NCBI GenBank assembly: GCA_902767465.1
Contig: CACXHM010000064.1
Location: 1-6,625 of the forward strand
From: an uncultured Bacteroidia bacterium
Lineage (GTDB): Bacteria > Bacteroidota > Bacteroidia > Bacteroidales > UBA932
Length of the DNA: 6,625 bases
Reading direction: 5' to 3'
Part shown: positions 1 to 6,625 of the stretch, piece after piece
Numbering within the stretch: position 1 is the first letter of the stretch
Layout of the letters: every line of letters begins with the position of its first letter
The notes under the pieces: model-generated
Seen by the model: only the letters and a program-made list of their open reading frames with translations
The model's database searches: none
What the model was told of the DNA's origin: nothing
Translations under genes and position numbers: made by a program

Positions 1-954
1 GAAACTGTCGGACATGGTCACATGGCTCGTCGTGCAGAAATCGACTCCGTCGGAATTGTATCGCCATTGCCCCACTATTTTGATATTATTTATGGAAAAG
101 TCGCTGCAGCCGTTACGGGTAATGAACGACCAGAATGGAGAATCGACGAAGACAGGCCCCTCGACAGTAACATCATGACAGTTCCAAAAACAAATATTCC
201 CGATATATTGCGTTTCGCTGGCAGAAATGTAGTTTGTAAGCGCCTTGGCTACCGCAGTGCTGTAACCGCTGTTTTCGCCTTCACGGTAGCCCCTGCTGTA
301 TGGGGAAGAATCCAGTACCCCGCGGCCTAGAACCTTGACATTTGACGCATCTTTTACGAAAATCTGCCCTTTGACCCAAGCATCCTTGTGAAGATAGACT
401 GTCTGTCCGGTCTTGGGAACGATCAGCCCGGCTTCATGTTCACCCGGTCCGAAATAGATGACTCCTGGATCATCCTTGTCAACCGAATAGGGTTCCGGTC
501 CGTTCACGAACACATGAAGCGCCCCACGGCGTCCGTTGACGCATACCGAGAACTGACAAGGATGCGATACGACGAATGAAATGACTCCTTTGGCGGCCTT
601 GACTTCAATGCCAAGTTCAGCAGGACGGACAATCACCTCGTTCAGGTTTCTGGAACATGCAATTTCAAAGGTGACGGGTTTCGCAGCATCGGGCATCTCA
701 CAGTTTACGAAATATGCGGTTTCAGTCTGGTCAAGCGTGCGCTGGTGTCCGGGCCATGAACGGTTGAAAGGCACGGCCGATACGCGGCACTCATGCACTG
801 TCTGGAGGGTTCCGTCCATATACACTGTGTACCGGGCGCCGTCGACCGGCTTTATCCCGGACTTTTCTCCATTGTCCTTCGAACAAGAGCAGGAACATGC
901 GGATGCCGCCAGCAGACCGGCGGCAATCATCAAAGTAGCTTTATATCTGTTCAT
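1..954 (-). CDS. Lipoprotein with right-handed beta-helix, GH28/GH49-like polysaccharide hydrolase (3' end cut by window edge)
   Basis: The frame is open from an ATG at 954 to base 1 with no stop, giving the first 318 residues of a longer protein. Residues 1-24 are a lipoprotein signal: MNRYK, a hydrophobic stretch, then cysteines at 20, 22 and 24 followed by SKDNGE. Residues about 35-155 look like an all-beta domain. From about 165 the beta-helix begins: IYFGPGEH (166-173), TVYLHKDAWVKG (185-196), and NVKVLGRGVLD (205-215). SPFWSF (272-277) and RYNSDGVDF (298-306) follow. The NSDG motif resembles the NTD motif of GH28 polygalacturonases, where its Asp is catalytic; GH49 dextranases carry a similar TDG. 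The usual following DD motif would fall past the edge. Family knowledge suggests endo- or exo-cleavage of a polysaccharide, outside the cytoplasm. It follows susD by 16 bases, consistent with operon membership. An in-frame ATG at 966 is an alternative start (adds MKNE). The exact GH family and substrate are uncertain, and a non-hydrolytic beta-helix (lyase or epimerase) is possible. Confidence 0.85.
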   Translation of the reverse strand, partial: MNRYKATLMIAAGLLAASACSCSCSKDNGEKSGIKPVDGARYTVYMDGTLQTVHECRVSAVPFNRSWPGHQRTLDQTETAYFVNCEMPDAAKPVTFEIACSRNLNEVIVRPAELGIEVKAAKGVISFVVSHPCQFSVCVNGRRGALHVFVNGPEPYSVDKDDPGVIYFGPGEHEAGLIVPKTGQTVYLHKDAWVKGQIFVKDASNVKVLGRGVLDSSPYSRGYREGENSGYSTAVAKALTNYISASETQYIGNICFWNCHDVTVEGPVFVDSPFWSFITRNGCSDFSINNIKIVGQWRYNSDGVDFCTTSHVTMSDSF

Positions 955-970
955 TTCGTTTTTCATTACC
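955..970 (-). other. susD to beta-helix gene junction with two candidate start codons
   Basis: On the minus strand the 16 bases between the susD TAA and the chosen ATG read ggtaatgaaaaacgaa. They hold no promoter or terminator that I can recognise and no clear Shine-Dalgarno sequence. An in-frame ATG lies inside (964-966), only 4 bases after the susD stop. I preferred 954 because an A-rich leader before the start is common in Bacteroidota and because the longer form puts a Glu in the signal-peptide n-region. Both starts give a usable signal peptide. Confidence 0.5.
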
Positions 971-2683
971 TTATTTTATGTAACCCGGATTCTGTACAAT
1001 CCGGCCTCCCGTAGCATCGATTTCCTTCTGCGGAATGGGCCACAGGATCATGTACGGTCGCATGAACATGCCGGGTGCCCCCGGGCAGTCATTGTAACGG
1101 TACATGCGCTGGTAGAATATGCGCTGGTCGTCAGCCAGACCATCATGCCTGTCGATGCGGCGGAGCACAATGTCTCGGAACTCTGCTCCGAATAGTTCGC
1201 GGATACGCTCGTCAAGGAGATAATCGAATGTCACGTCTGCCGGTGCAACGGGATTGGCATGGGCACGGGAACGTACCTCATTGATATCGTCAGCCGCCCC
1301 AATTGCATTTCCCTGATGCAGTCTGGCTTCCGCCCGGTTCAGGAATGTCTCCGCAAGGCGCATGGAATAGAAGTCCTTACGGGTGTAACCATAAGAAGCG
1401 TATGAGCCCTCCTCATTGCAGTTCTCGGCCATAGGATCACCCATTTTCCCTATTATATAGGGGAAAATAAAATTGGTTGTGTCACGATAAAGCTGGATTT
1501 CAGAGATTTTCGGCCAATCATGGAACACGTCTATCTTCTTCCCGTTCCATACCGACTCCGGGTTCTCATAATAATAGTCGCGCTTGATATTATGAGGAGC
1601 ATTGCGGATGTCGTTGTCCCAGTCACTGAGCCATATTTCCGTATGCGTATGCCATGTGGGGCGGGACCATGCAACCCCACGGCCAAGGCTGTCGCTGAGT
1701 CCGACGAAACAAGGCTTTCTGGACGGGTCCTTGCCCAGGTCAAAATAGCGCGGACCATAACGACGGGCACCGCCGTTCAGATCGTTCCTGCTGGTAGCGG
1801 TAGTGCCGTCCTGAAGTTTCGCATCCACCTGAATGACCCATATACCCTCGGTATTCTCTTCGAGGTTCTGGTTTCCCCTTGCAAAAAGGTCGAGGAATAC
1901 GTCTCCGCTCCCGAAAACGTCCGTCGTGCTGCCGAACCTTTCCTTCATGAGGGCATAACCATAGTTCTCAATTACGTTGGTGGCTGTCTTTTCGGCAGCC
2001 TCCCAGTCGCCCATTTCAAGATAGACCATGCTCAGCAGGTTCTCCGCCGCACCGGCGCTGATGCGACCCGGGGCCGCCACGGCAGTACGCCCTGGCAGGT
2101 GATTCACGGCATAGGTAAGGTCCTCCACCTGCTGTTTCCACACATCGGCAACAGGATCACGGACATAATCGGTAGAGGCTTTGTCGACCGGCCCCGTAAC
2201 AAGCGGGACATCCCCGAAGAAAGAAGTCAGAAACCAATAGCCATACGCCCTGAAGAAAAGAGCCTCTCCCTTGCAAGCATCGCGCTCAGCATCGGAGTCC
2301 CATCCTTTTGATGAATCCACATATTTGAGGATTTCGTTGGCTCTGGCTACAAGTTCATAGGCGCGTATCCATAATTTTTCGTAGTCGCCGGACGTCGGCG
2401 TGCATCCGGTATAAGTCCATCCGCTTCCGGTAGGGTTTTCACCACACCAGGAAACATCTGTGCGCAAGCCCCTGTAATCTCGGCAATAGTCTTCGTAGAA
2501 TATGTAAGTACGGGTGTAACCGTGCAGGCCGTTTATCCCCATGAGGACTCCTTCCTTCGTTGTGTATGTGTCAATCGAGGAAAGGAAAGACCGGGGGACC
2601 TCCTTCAGGAACGCATCGTCGCAGGAACAGAATGCAAGAAGGAAGGAAGCGGTAAGAAAAATGCGGGATATCTTTTCTTTCAT
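971..2683 (-). CDS. SusD/RagB-family outer-membrane glycan-binding lipoprotein
   Basis: This 570-residue protein is the surface lid that binds oligosaccharides and delivers them to the partner SusC channel. The N-terminus is a lipoprotein signal (MKEKISRIFL, hydrophobic core, FCSC), with Cys21 the likely lipidated residue because CDDAFLKEVP matches the start of mature SusD proteins and supplies the acidic residues used for surface export; Cys19 is a lesser option. SusD hallmarks run in order: YEKLWIRAYELVARANEIL (101-119), EALFFRAYGYWFLTSFFGDVPLV (140-162), a TPR-like helix pair at 208-240, LAETFLNRAEA (443-453), DERIRELFGAEFRDIVLRR (491-509), and the terminal LWPIPQKEID...QNPGYIK (548-570). 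Length is typical for the family. It starts 6 bases after the susC stop, the usual pairing. Cysteines at 67, 80 and 94 cluster in the N-terminal part and are not a general family feature I know of. The ligand cannot be read from sequence; confidence in the family is very high. Confidence 0.97.
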   Translation of the reverse strand: MKEKISRIFLTASFLLAFCSCDDAFLKEVPRSFLSSIDTYTTKEGVLMGINGLHGYTRTYIFYEDYCRDYRGLRTDVSWCGENPTGSGWTYTGCTPTSGDYEKLWIRAYELVARANEILKYVDSSKGWDSDAERDACKGEALFFRAYGYWFLTSFFGDVPLVTGPVDKASTDYVRDPVADVWKQQVEDLTYAVNHLPGRTAVAAPGRISAGAAENLLSMVYLEMGDWEAAEKTATNVIENYGYALMKERFGSTTDVFGSGDVFLDLFARGNQNLEENTEGIWVIQVDAKLQDGTTATSRNDLNGGARRYGPRYFDLGKDPSRKPCFVGLSDSLGRGVAWSRPTWHTHTEIWLSDWDNDIRNAPHNIKRDYYYENPESVWNGKKIDVFHDWPKISEIQLYRDTTNFIFPYIIGKMGDPMAENCNEEGSYASYGYTRKDFYSMRLAETFLNRAEARLHQGNAIGAADDINEVRSRAHANPVAPADVTFDYLLDERIRELFGAEFRDIVLRRIDRHDGLADDQRIFYQRMYRYNDCPGAPGMFMRPYMILWPIPQKEIDATGGRIVQNPGYIK

Positions 2684-2689
2684 AATTGT

Positions 2690-5600
2690 TTAGAAACTGA
2701 GTTTAAGACCGCCCATTATGCTGCGCGTCAATGGGAAACTAACGAATTCCGGGTCCCAGCCTTCCCATCCGGTGAATGTCCAGAGGTTGCGGCAGGTTGC
2801 AAAGACCCTTGCATCGGCAAGGAAAGTTTTGCTGATGATGCGACGGGGGATGGAATAACTAAGGGAAACGTCCTGCACCCGGAGGTATCCCCTGCTCTGG
2901 TAAGTGCCGCCGAAGATGGGCTGACAGTAGTAAAGCGTACAGGACCCGTCGGTAGCGTTTTCCGGTGTCCAATACTGGCGGGTGATGGACTGGTTCTTGC
3001 GGTAGACGTAGTCGCCGGGGTTGTTTTCAGTATGCAGCAGGTCGTTGTTCGCGAGGAACCATTTGTCCCCGCCTATGGCTCCGTTGAGCAGGACATACAG
3101 CGACCAATTCTTCCAAGTAAGGTTGGAAGTTATCGAGTAGCGTCCCCAGGGGGCGCTGTTCCCTATGATTTTCCGGTCGTTGGCATCTATGCTGCCGTTG
3201 TCATCCAGATCAGCATATTTGTATTGCCCGGGATACCATCCGGGATATATGTCCCCGTTAAACATATCCTCTTCCTGCCATACTCCCAGCAATTTAAGAT
3301 TATACACAGAAGTGATGGACTTGCCTACGAACCAGCTGTTGCCAAGATCCCTCTTCGTGCCGTCACCGTAGAGGTCGGTAATTTTGTCCCGGACCAGGGA
3401 AAACGTTGCTCCTGTGGTCCAGGTCAATGATGAAGTCTTTATGTTGACTGTGCTGAGTTCCACCTCAAGGCCCCAGTTCTTCAGACCGCCAAGATTGTCC
3501 CAGATATAGTCATACCCGGTCAGATATGGCAGCCTTCGTTTAACCAGCACGTCCGTCGTCTCCGAGCGGAACACATCGAAGGAGCCGCTGATACGGGAAT
3601 CGAACAGCCCAAAGTCGACTCCCGCGTTCCAGGATTGCGTGGATTCCCATTTGAGATTCGGATTTCCGAGCGTATTGATGTGCAAAGCCACGGCATAGGC
3701 ATCATCATAGTTATAGCTCCCAGCGGTGAGCTGGGCCTGGGATGAGTAGCGCCCGATGCCTTGATTGCCATTGCTGCCGTAGCCAAGGCGCATTTTCAAG
3801 TAAACATTCTTCCATGGGAAAAACTTTTCATTCGATGCCACCCATCCGACCGATACGGAAGGCAGGTCGACATACTTGTTATTTGGTCCGAAGCCGGAGA
3901 ATCCGTCATGACGGATGGTTGCCGTAAGCAGATAGCGGCTGTCATAGCCGTATGTACCACGGAGCATAAGGCCGGTATTGGTTTCCTGCCACGCACTGCT
4001 TTCGGCCGCAAACATAGTTCCCATTTCAAGGTTATCGAAGCCGAGGGTCTGGATGGAGAAATCCTCTACAGTGATCTTAGTCGTTTCACCTGTGCGCTTT
4101 TCCCTCGTATAGGCCATGGTGGCACCAACGGAATGCTTGCCGAACTCGCGGGACCAACTTAAAATATGGTTCATGCCCCAGGAATTCTGCAGCTCCGGAT
4201 TCTTGATAGCCTTGCCATTCATGCCCGCATCCGGATGCCCGGTAGGATAGAATCGGTTGTAGGTGCGGGTATAGAAATTTCTGGAATAATTGAAATCGTA
4301 GCTGAGCCCTTCTATGAAGGGGACATCGACATGTGCAGTTACTACACCCATAACATTGTCCTTTATGTCGGTCTCATCTATAAACAGATTTGCCAGAGGG
4401 TCCACCTGCATGGATTCCCCGGCAAAATATGTCCGGAAATAACCGGGGGTGACAAAATCATAGGTGGCCAGGGGAGATGCGACCTTTGCATAACTCCACG
4501 ATGCCTCATGCCCGGACTGGTCGCGACGGGACCACCTGAGATTAAGCCCCATCGAAAACCAGTCGGTAACGTGCATGTCGGTCTTTGCATTCAAAGTAAC
4601 ACGGCTGAAATCATCACCTACTATAGGAGCTTCCTCATGGTCGTAGGCACCGGAGATGTAATAGTTCATTGACTTGCCGGCACCGGAAACGTTCAGATTA
4701 TAGTTGTGGCTGAATCCGTAGCGGGTAACCGCTTCAAGCCAGTCAATATCCTGGCCGTAAATATAATTGTTCTTTTCTTCTTCGCTTTTCAAGTATGCAG
4801 CCCGGGCCTCCAGGGTAGAGACATCGGGATAATCAGGACGTCCGGTCGGGGATGCCGGGTTGGTCCTGTACCACTGGTAAAGCAGCATCTGGTAGTCGTA
4901 ATCGATGAGTCGCTGCACATATTGTTCCGCGTTCATGACACGGGCCGTGTAATTCGCCTGAGTGCTGACTCCCATATTCATGCCAAAGGAAACAGTGGGC
5001 TTGTCGGTCTTTCCGCGCTTGGTGGTGATGATCACGACACCGTTTGCTGAACGGGACCCGTACACAGCAGCCGCGCTGGCGTCCTTAAGAATGTCGATAG
5101 AGGCTACGTCATCGGGATTTATAGAGTTCAGATCATCGTTGTAAATCAGTCCGTCCACCACCACAAGGGGATCCTGGCTGGCAGAAAAGGAGGTGCGTCC
5201 GCGGATGGAAAGGCCCATGTTGCCGCCGGCGTAACCGCTTTGTGTGGTAAAAACACCGGCGCTGGTGCCGATGAGAGACTGCACTATATTGGTCGTATTG
5301 GCCATGGGGCTCGCTGCAACAGAAAGGTGCTTTACACTGCCAGTAAGATCCTTTCGCTTGGCAGTTCCGTATCCGATCACCACGACCTCATCCAACATTC
5401 CGCTGTCTTCTTCCATAACGATTACCATATACGTTCCGGAAACGACCATTTCGGTGTCGGCAAAACCCAGGCAACTTGCAACCAGATGCGCACCCTTCCC
5501 GACTCGCAGAGACCAGTGTCCGTCCAGGTCGGCTACGGCTGCGTTCGACTGACGTCCTTTCTCCATCACCACGGCACCTGCTATCGGCGCCCCTGTCTTG

Positions 5601-5968
5601 TCACGGACTACACCACCAACCGTCTGCATGGACTCCTGTGGATTTGCAGGCCGGGAACCGGCAGGGGCCGTGGCGATGTTTCTGCGTAAAATAACATTCT
5701 GACCTTCAATGATATAGGTCAGCCCCTGTCCGGCAATAATCTGCTCCACGGCCTCGTTCACGGTGAGGGCATTTACATCCACCTTCCGCCCGGTATCAAG
5801 CTCATCCCCCACATACACGAACGAGTAGCCGCTTGCCGATTCAAAACTCGAAATGGCATCCTTCACACTTACTCCCTGCAGTTTGAGGCTCAATGGCTGA
5901 GCCTGAACCAGGGCAGAAGAAAGGATAGCCGCCAAAATGCATATTATCCGATTCAACATATTCATCAT
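2690..5968 (-). CDS. SusC/RagA-family TonB-dependent outer-membrane transporter with STN signalling domain
   Basis: This 1092-residue protein is the outer-membrane channel that imports glycan fragments using TonB-ExbBD energy. Domains in order: Sec signal peptide 1-23 (cleavage after VQA), STN domain about 25-96 (PLSLKLQGVSVKDAISSF onward), carboxypeptidase-regulatory-like beta domain about 116-187 (GGVVRDKTGAPIAGAVV), TonB-box region DEVVVIGYG (193-201), plug about 201-320 with VVVDGLIYNDDLNSINPDDV (269-288) and DASAAAVYGSRSANGVV (296-312), then the 22-strand barrel ending in GGLKLSF with terminal Phe. A DLDDNGSIDANDRKI loop (920-934) resembles the EF-hand-like loop usual in SusC barrels. 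The STN domain, absent from plain SusC transporters, marks a transducer that contacts FecR. The ATG at 5968 overlaps the fecR stop by one base; Met2 and Met4 are alternative starts. No frameshift or internal stop. Substrate unknown. Confidence 0.97.
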   Translation of the reverse strand: MMNMLNRIICILAAILSSALVQAQPLSLKLQGVSVKDAISSFESASGYSFVYVGDELDTGRKVDVNALTVNEAVEQIIAGQGLTYIIEGQNVILRRNIATAPAGSRPANPQESMQTVGGVVRDKTGAPIAGAVVMEKGRQSNAAVADLDGHWSLRVGKGAHLVASCLGFADTEMVVSGTYMVIVMEEDSGMLDEVVVIGYGTAKRKDLTGSVKHLSVAASPMANTTNIVQSLIGTSAGVFTTQSGYAGGNMGLSIRGRTSFSASQDPLVVVDGLIYNDDLNSINPDDVASIDILKDASAAAVYGSRSANGVVIITTKRGKTDKPTVSFGMNMGVSTQANYTARVMNAEQYVQRLIDYDYQMLLYQWYRTNPASPTGRPDYPDVSTLEARAAYLKSEEEKNNYIYGQDIDWLEAVTRYGFSHNYNLNVSGAGKSMNYYISGAYDHEEAPIVGDDFSRVTLNAKTDMHVTDWFSMGLNLRWSRRDQSGHEASWSYAKVASPLATYDFVTPGYFRTYFAGESMQVDPLANLFIDETDIKDNVMGVVTAHVDVPFIEGLSYDFNYSRNFYTRTYNRFYPTGHPDAGMNGKAIKNPELQNSWGMNHILSWSREFGKHSVGATMAYTREKRTGETTKITVEDFSIQTLGFDNLEMGTMFAAESSAWQETNTGLMLRGTYGYDSRYLLTATIRHDGFSGFGPNNKYVDLPSVSVGWVASNEKFFPWKNVYLKMRLGYGSNGNQGIGRYSSQAQLTAGSYNYDDAYAVALHINTLGNPNLKWESTQSWNAGVDFGLFDSRISGSFDVFRSETTDVLVKRRLPYLTGYDYIWDNLGGLKNWGLEVELSTVNIKTSSLTWTTGATFSLVRDKITDLYGDGTKRDLGNSWFVGKSITSVYNLKLLGVWQEEDMFNGDIYPGWYPGQYKYADLDDNGSIDANDRKIIGNSAPWGRYSITSNLTWKNWSLYVLLNGAIGGDKWFLANNDLLHTENNPGDYVYRKNQSITRQYWTPENATDGSCTLYYCQPIFGGTYQSRGYLRVQDVSLSYSIPRRIISKTFLADARVFATCRNLWTFTGWEGWDPEFVSFPLTRSIMGGLKLSF

Positions 5969-5970
5969 TA
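5966..5970 (-). other. TAATG stop-start overlap coupling fecR to susC
   Basis: On the minus strand the fecR stop TAA (5970-5968) shares its last A with the susC ATG (5968-5966). The continuing ATGATGAATATG offers three in-frame Met codons. No clear Shine-Dalgarno sequence precedes it. This arrangement suggests translational coupling, so the regulator and the transporter would be made from one transcript. Confidence 0.8.
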
Positions 5971-6625
5971 AGAGATTACAATAGTTTCTCCATCATACCG
6001 GTAGCTGATTTCTCCGGTTTGGCACAATATATCCATGATACCGGTGGCAGTATGCTCACGGATGTGGAAAGAGCCATATACCCTCATGGCCCCCTTGGAT
6101 GCATCGGAAACCCTGACGCTCACACCGTAAGTTCGCGCCAACAGGCGTGCTGCATCATTGAGAGAGATGTCATTGAAAGAAAGTTCACCGTTCTTCCACG
6201 AGTTTGCGGCACCGAGGTCGGCAGAAGCTTTGCGCATTACCTTGCTCACAGCATCGAATTCTGCCTTCTGTCCTTCTCCGATATTGAATTTCCCTTCATA
6301 TCCCAAAGCGGATACGGAAAGGTTTCCTTCCGTAATGGTGACAACGGCGCAAGATTCCGCGGAGTAGTCGCAGAAATCGAACGAAGTTCCTATGTCATAC
6401 GCGTACAGGTGGGGAGATACTATTTCAAAGGGACAGTCCGGATTGTGCACGACATCAAAAAATGCCTGACCGTCGAGCCTGATACTGCGTTTAGAAATCC
6501 CGTAATCCTGCGAGTAAGTCAAGGTTGATCCGGCATTTACTGTCACTTTTGATCCGTCCGGCAGAAATACTGTGGACGTAGCACCGGCAGGGGCTTCCAC
6601 AACCACATCGGCAAGAGCCCCGGTA
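5968..6625 (-). CDS. FecR-family anti-sigma factor, C-terminal periplasmic part (5' end cut by window edge)
   Basis: The frame is open to the right edge, giving 218 residues that end at TAA 5970-5968. The GTG at 6606 is not a credible start, because the six upstream codons (TGALAD) stay in frame and the conserved FecR core would begin only a few residues later. The FecR domain begins with APAGATSTVFLPDGSKVTVN (11-30) and AGSTLTY (31-37), the classic pattern of this family. From W142 the motif WKNGELSFNDISLNDAARLL opens the DUF4974 domain, which ends in YRYDGETIVIS and is found at the C-terminus of Bacteroidota FecR proteins. FecR proteins are inner-membrane regulators: a cytoplasmic segment holds an ECF sigma factor and the periplasmic part senses the STN domain of the partner transporter. 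Here the cytoplasmic part and membrane helix, about 100 or more residues, lie outside the window. The immediate downstream STN transporter is the expected partner. Confidence 0.95.
   Translation of the reverse strand, partial: TGALADVVVEAPAGATSTVFLPDGSKVTVNAGSTLTYSQDYGISKRSIRLDGQAFFDVVHNPDCPFEIVSPHLYAYDIGTSFDFCDYSAESCAVVTITEGNLSVSALGYEGKFNIGEGQKAEFDAVSKVMRKASADLGAANSWKNGELSFNDISLNDAARLLARTYGVSVRVSDASKGAMRVYGSFHIREHTATGIMDILCQTGEISYRYDGETIVIS

Noticed and set aside
581..1195. A 204-codon plus-strand open frame over the end of susD and the start of the beta-helix gene
   Set aside because: It is antisense to two genes with clear motifs. A hydrophobic stretch in it comes from the complement of the susD end, the intergenic bases and the lipoprotein signal, so it is not evidence of a membrane protein.
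1520..2311. A 263-codon plus-strand open frame inside susD
   Set aside because: It lies wholly antisense to conserved SusD sequence and resembles no family I know.
2684..2689. Promoter or terminator between susC and susD
   Set aside because: Only six bases (acaatt on the coding strand) separate the genes, too few for either, and no hairpin is apparent.
3195..3215. The DLDDNGSIDAND segment of SusC as a true EF-hand calcium protein domain
   Set aside because: A single loop of this kind is a common conserved part of SusC barrels and does not mark a separate calcium-binding domain; I kept it only as a family hallmark.
2522..3430. A 302-codon open frame on the plus strand across the susC/susD junction
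   Set aside because: It is antisense to two unmistakable family members, shows no recognisable domain or signal, and its composition is that expected from the reverse of constrained coding sequence.
5968..6606. Treating the GTG at 6606 as the true fecR start (212 residues)
   Set aside because: The frame stays open to the window edge, and a start there would remove the cytoplasmic and membrane parts and begin at the edge of the conserved FecR core. The gene is simply cut by the window.

Overview
The window is a slice of a polysaccharide-utilisation-type locus from a member of the Bacteroidota, most likely an anaerobic Bacteroidales. This rests on three things: a SusC/SusD outer-membrane uptake pair, a FecR-type anti-sigma protein with the Bacteroidota-specific DUF4974 C-terminus, and lipoproteins with acidic residues after the lipidated cysteine. 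Base composition looks close to half G+C by eye, higher than many Bacteroides. No genus can be assigned from the sequence alone.

All credible genes lie on the minus strand and read from the right edge to the left edge as one tightly packed operon. In transcription order: (1) 6625-5968, the C-terminal 218 residues of a FecR-like anti-sigma factor, cut by the right edge; (2) 5968-2690, a complete 1092-residue SusC-family TonB-dependent transporter with an N-terminal STN signalling domain, whose start codon overlaps the fecR stop codon by one base; (3) 2683-971, a complete 570-residue SusD-family lipoprotein, 6 bases after susC; (4) 954-1, the first 318 residues of a lipoprotein with a right-handed beta-helix resembling glycoside hydrolase families 28 and 49, 16 bases after susD and cut by the left edge. 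There is no gene-free stretch longer than 16 bases, no RNA gene, no mobile element, no repeat array, and no promoter or terminator that I can support.

The genes fit one scheme. SusD captures an oligosaccharide at the cell surface and closes over the SusC barrel. The transporter imports the sugar using TonB energy, and its periplasmic STN domain can report substrate occupancy to FecR. FecR would then release an ECF sigma factor, whose gene is expected just beyond the right edge, to switch on the operon. The surface or periplasmic beta-helix enzyme would cut the polysaccharide. The substrate cannot be named from this window; the beta-helix type leaves uronic-acid polymers (GH28-like) or alpha-glucans (GH49-like) open.

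I found no clearly novel system. The most useful observations are the edge-truncated beta-helix gene, which is open to the window end and easily missed, and the translationally coupled FecR-STN transporter switch.
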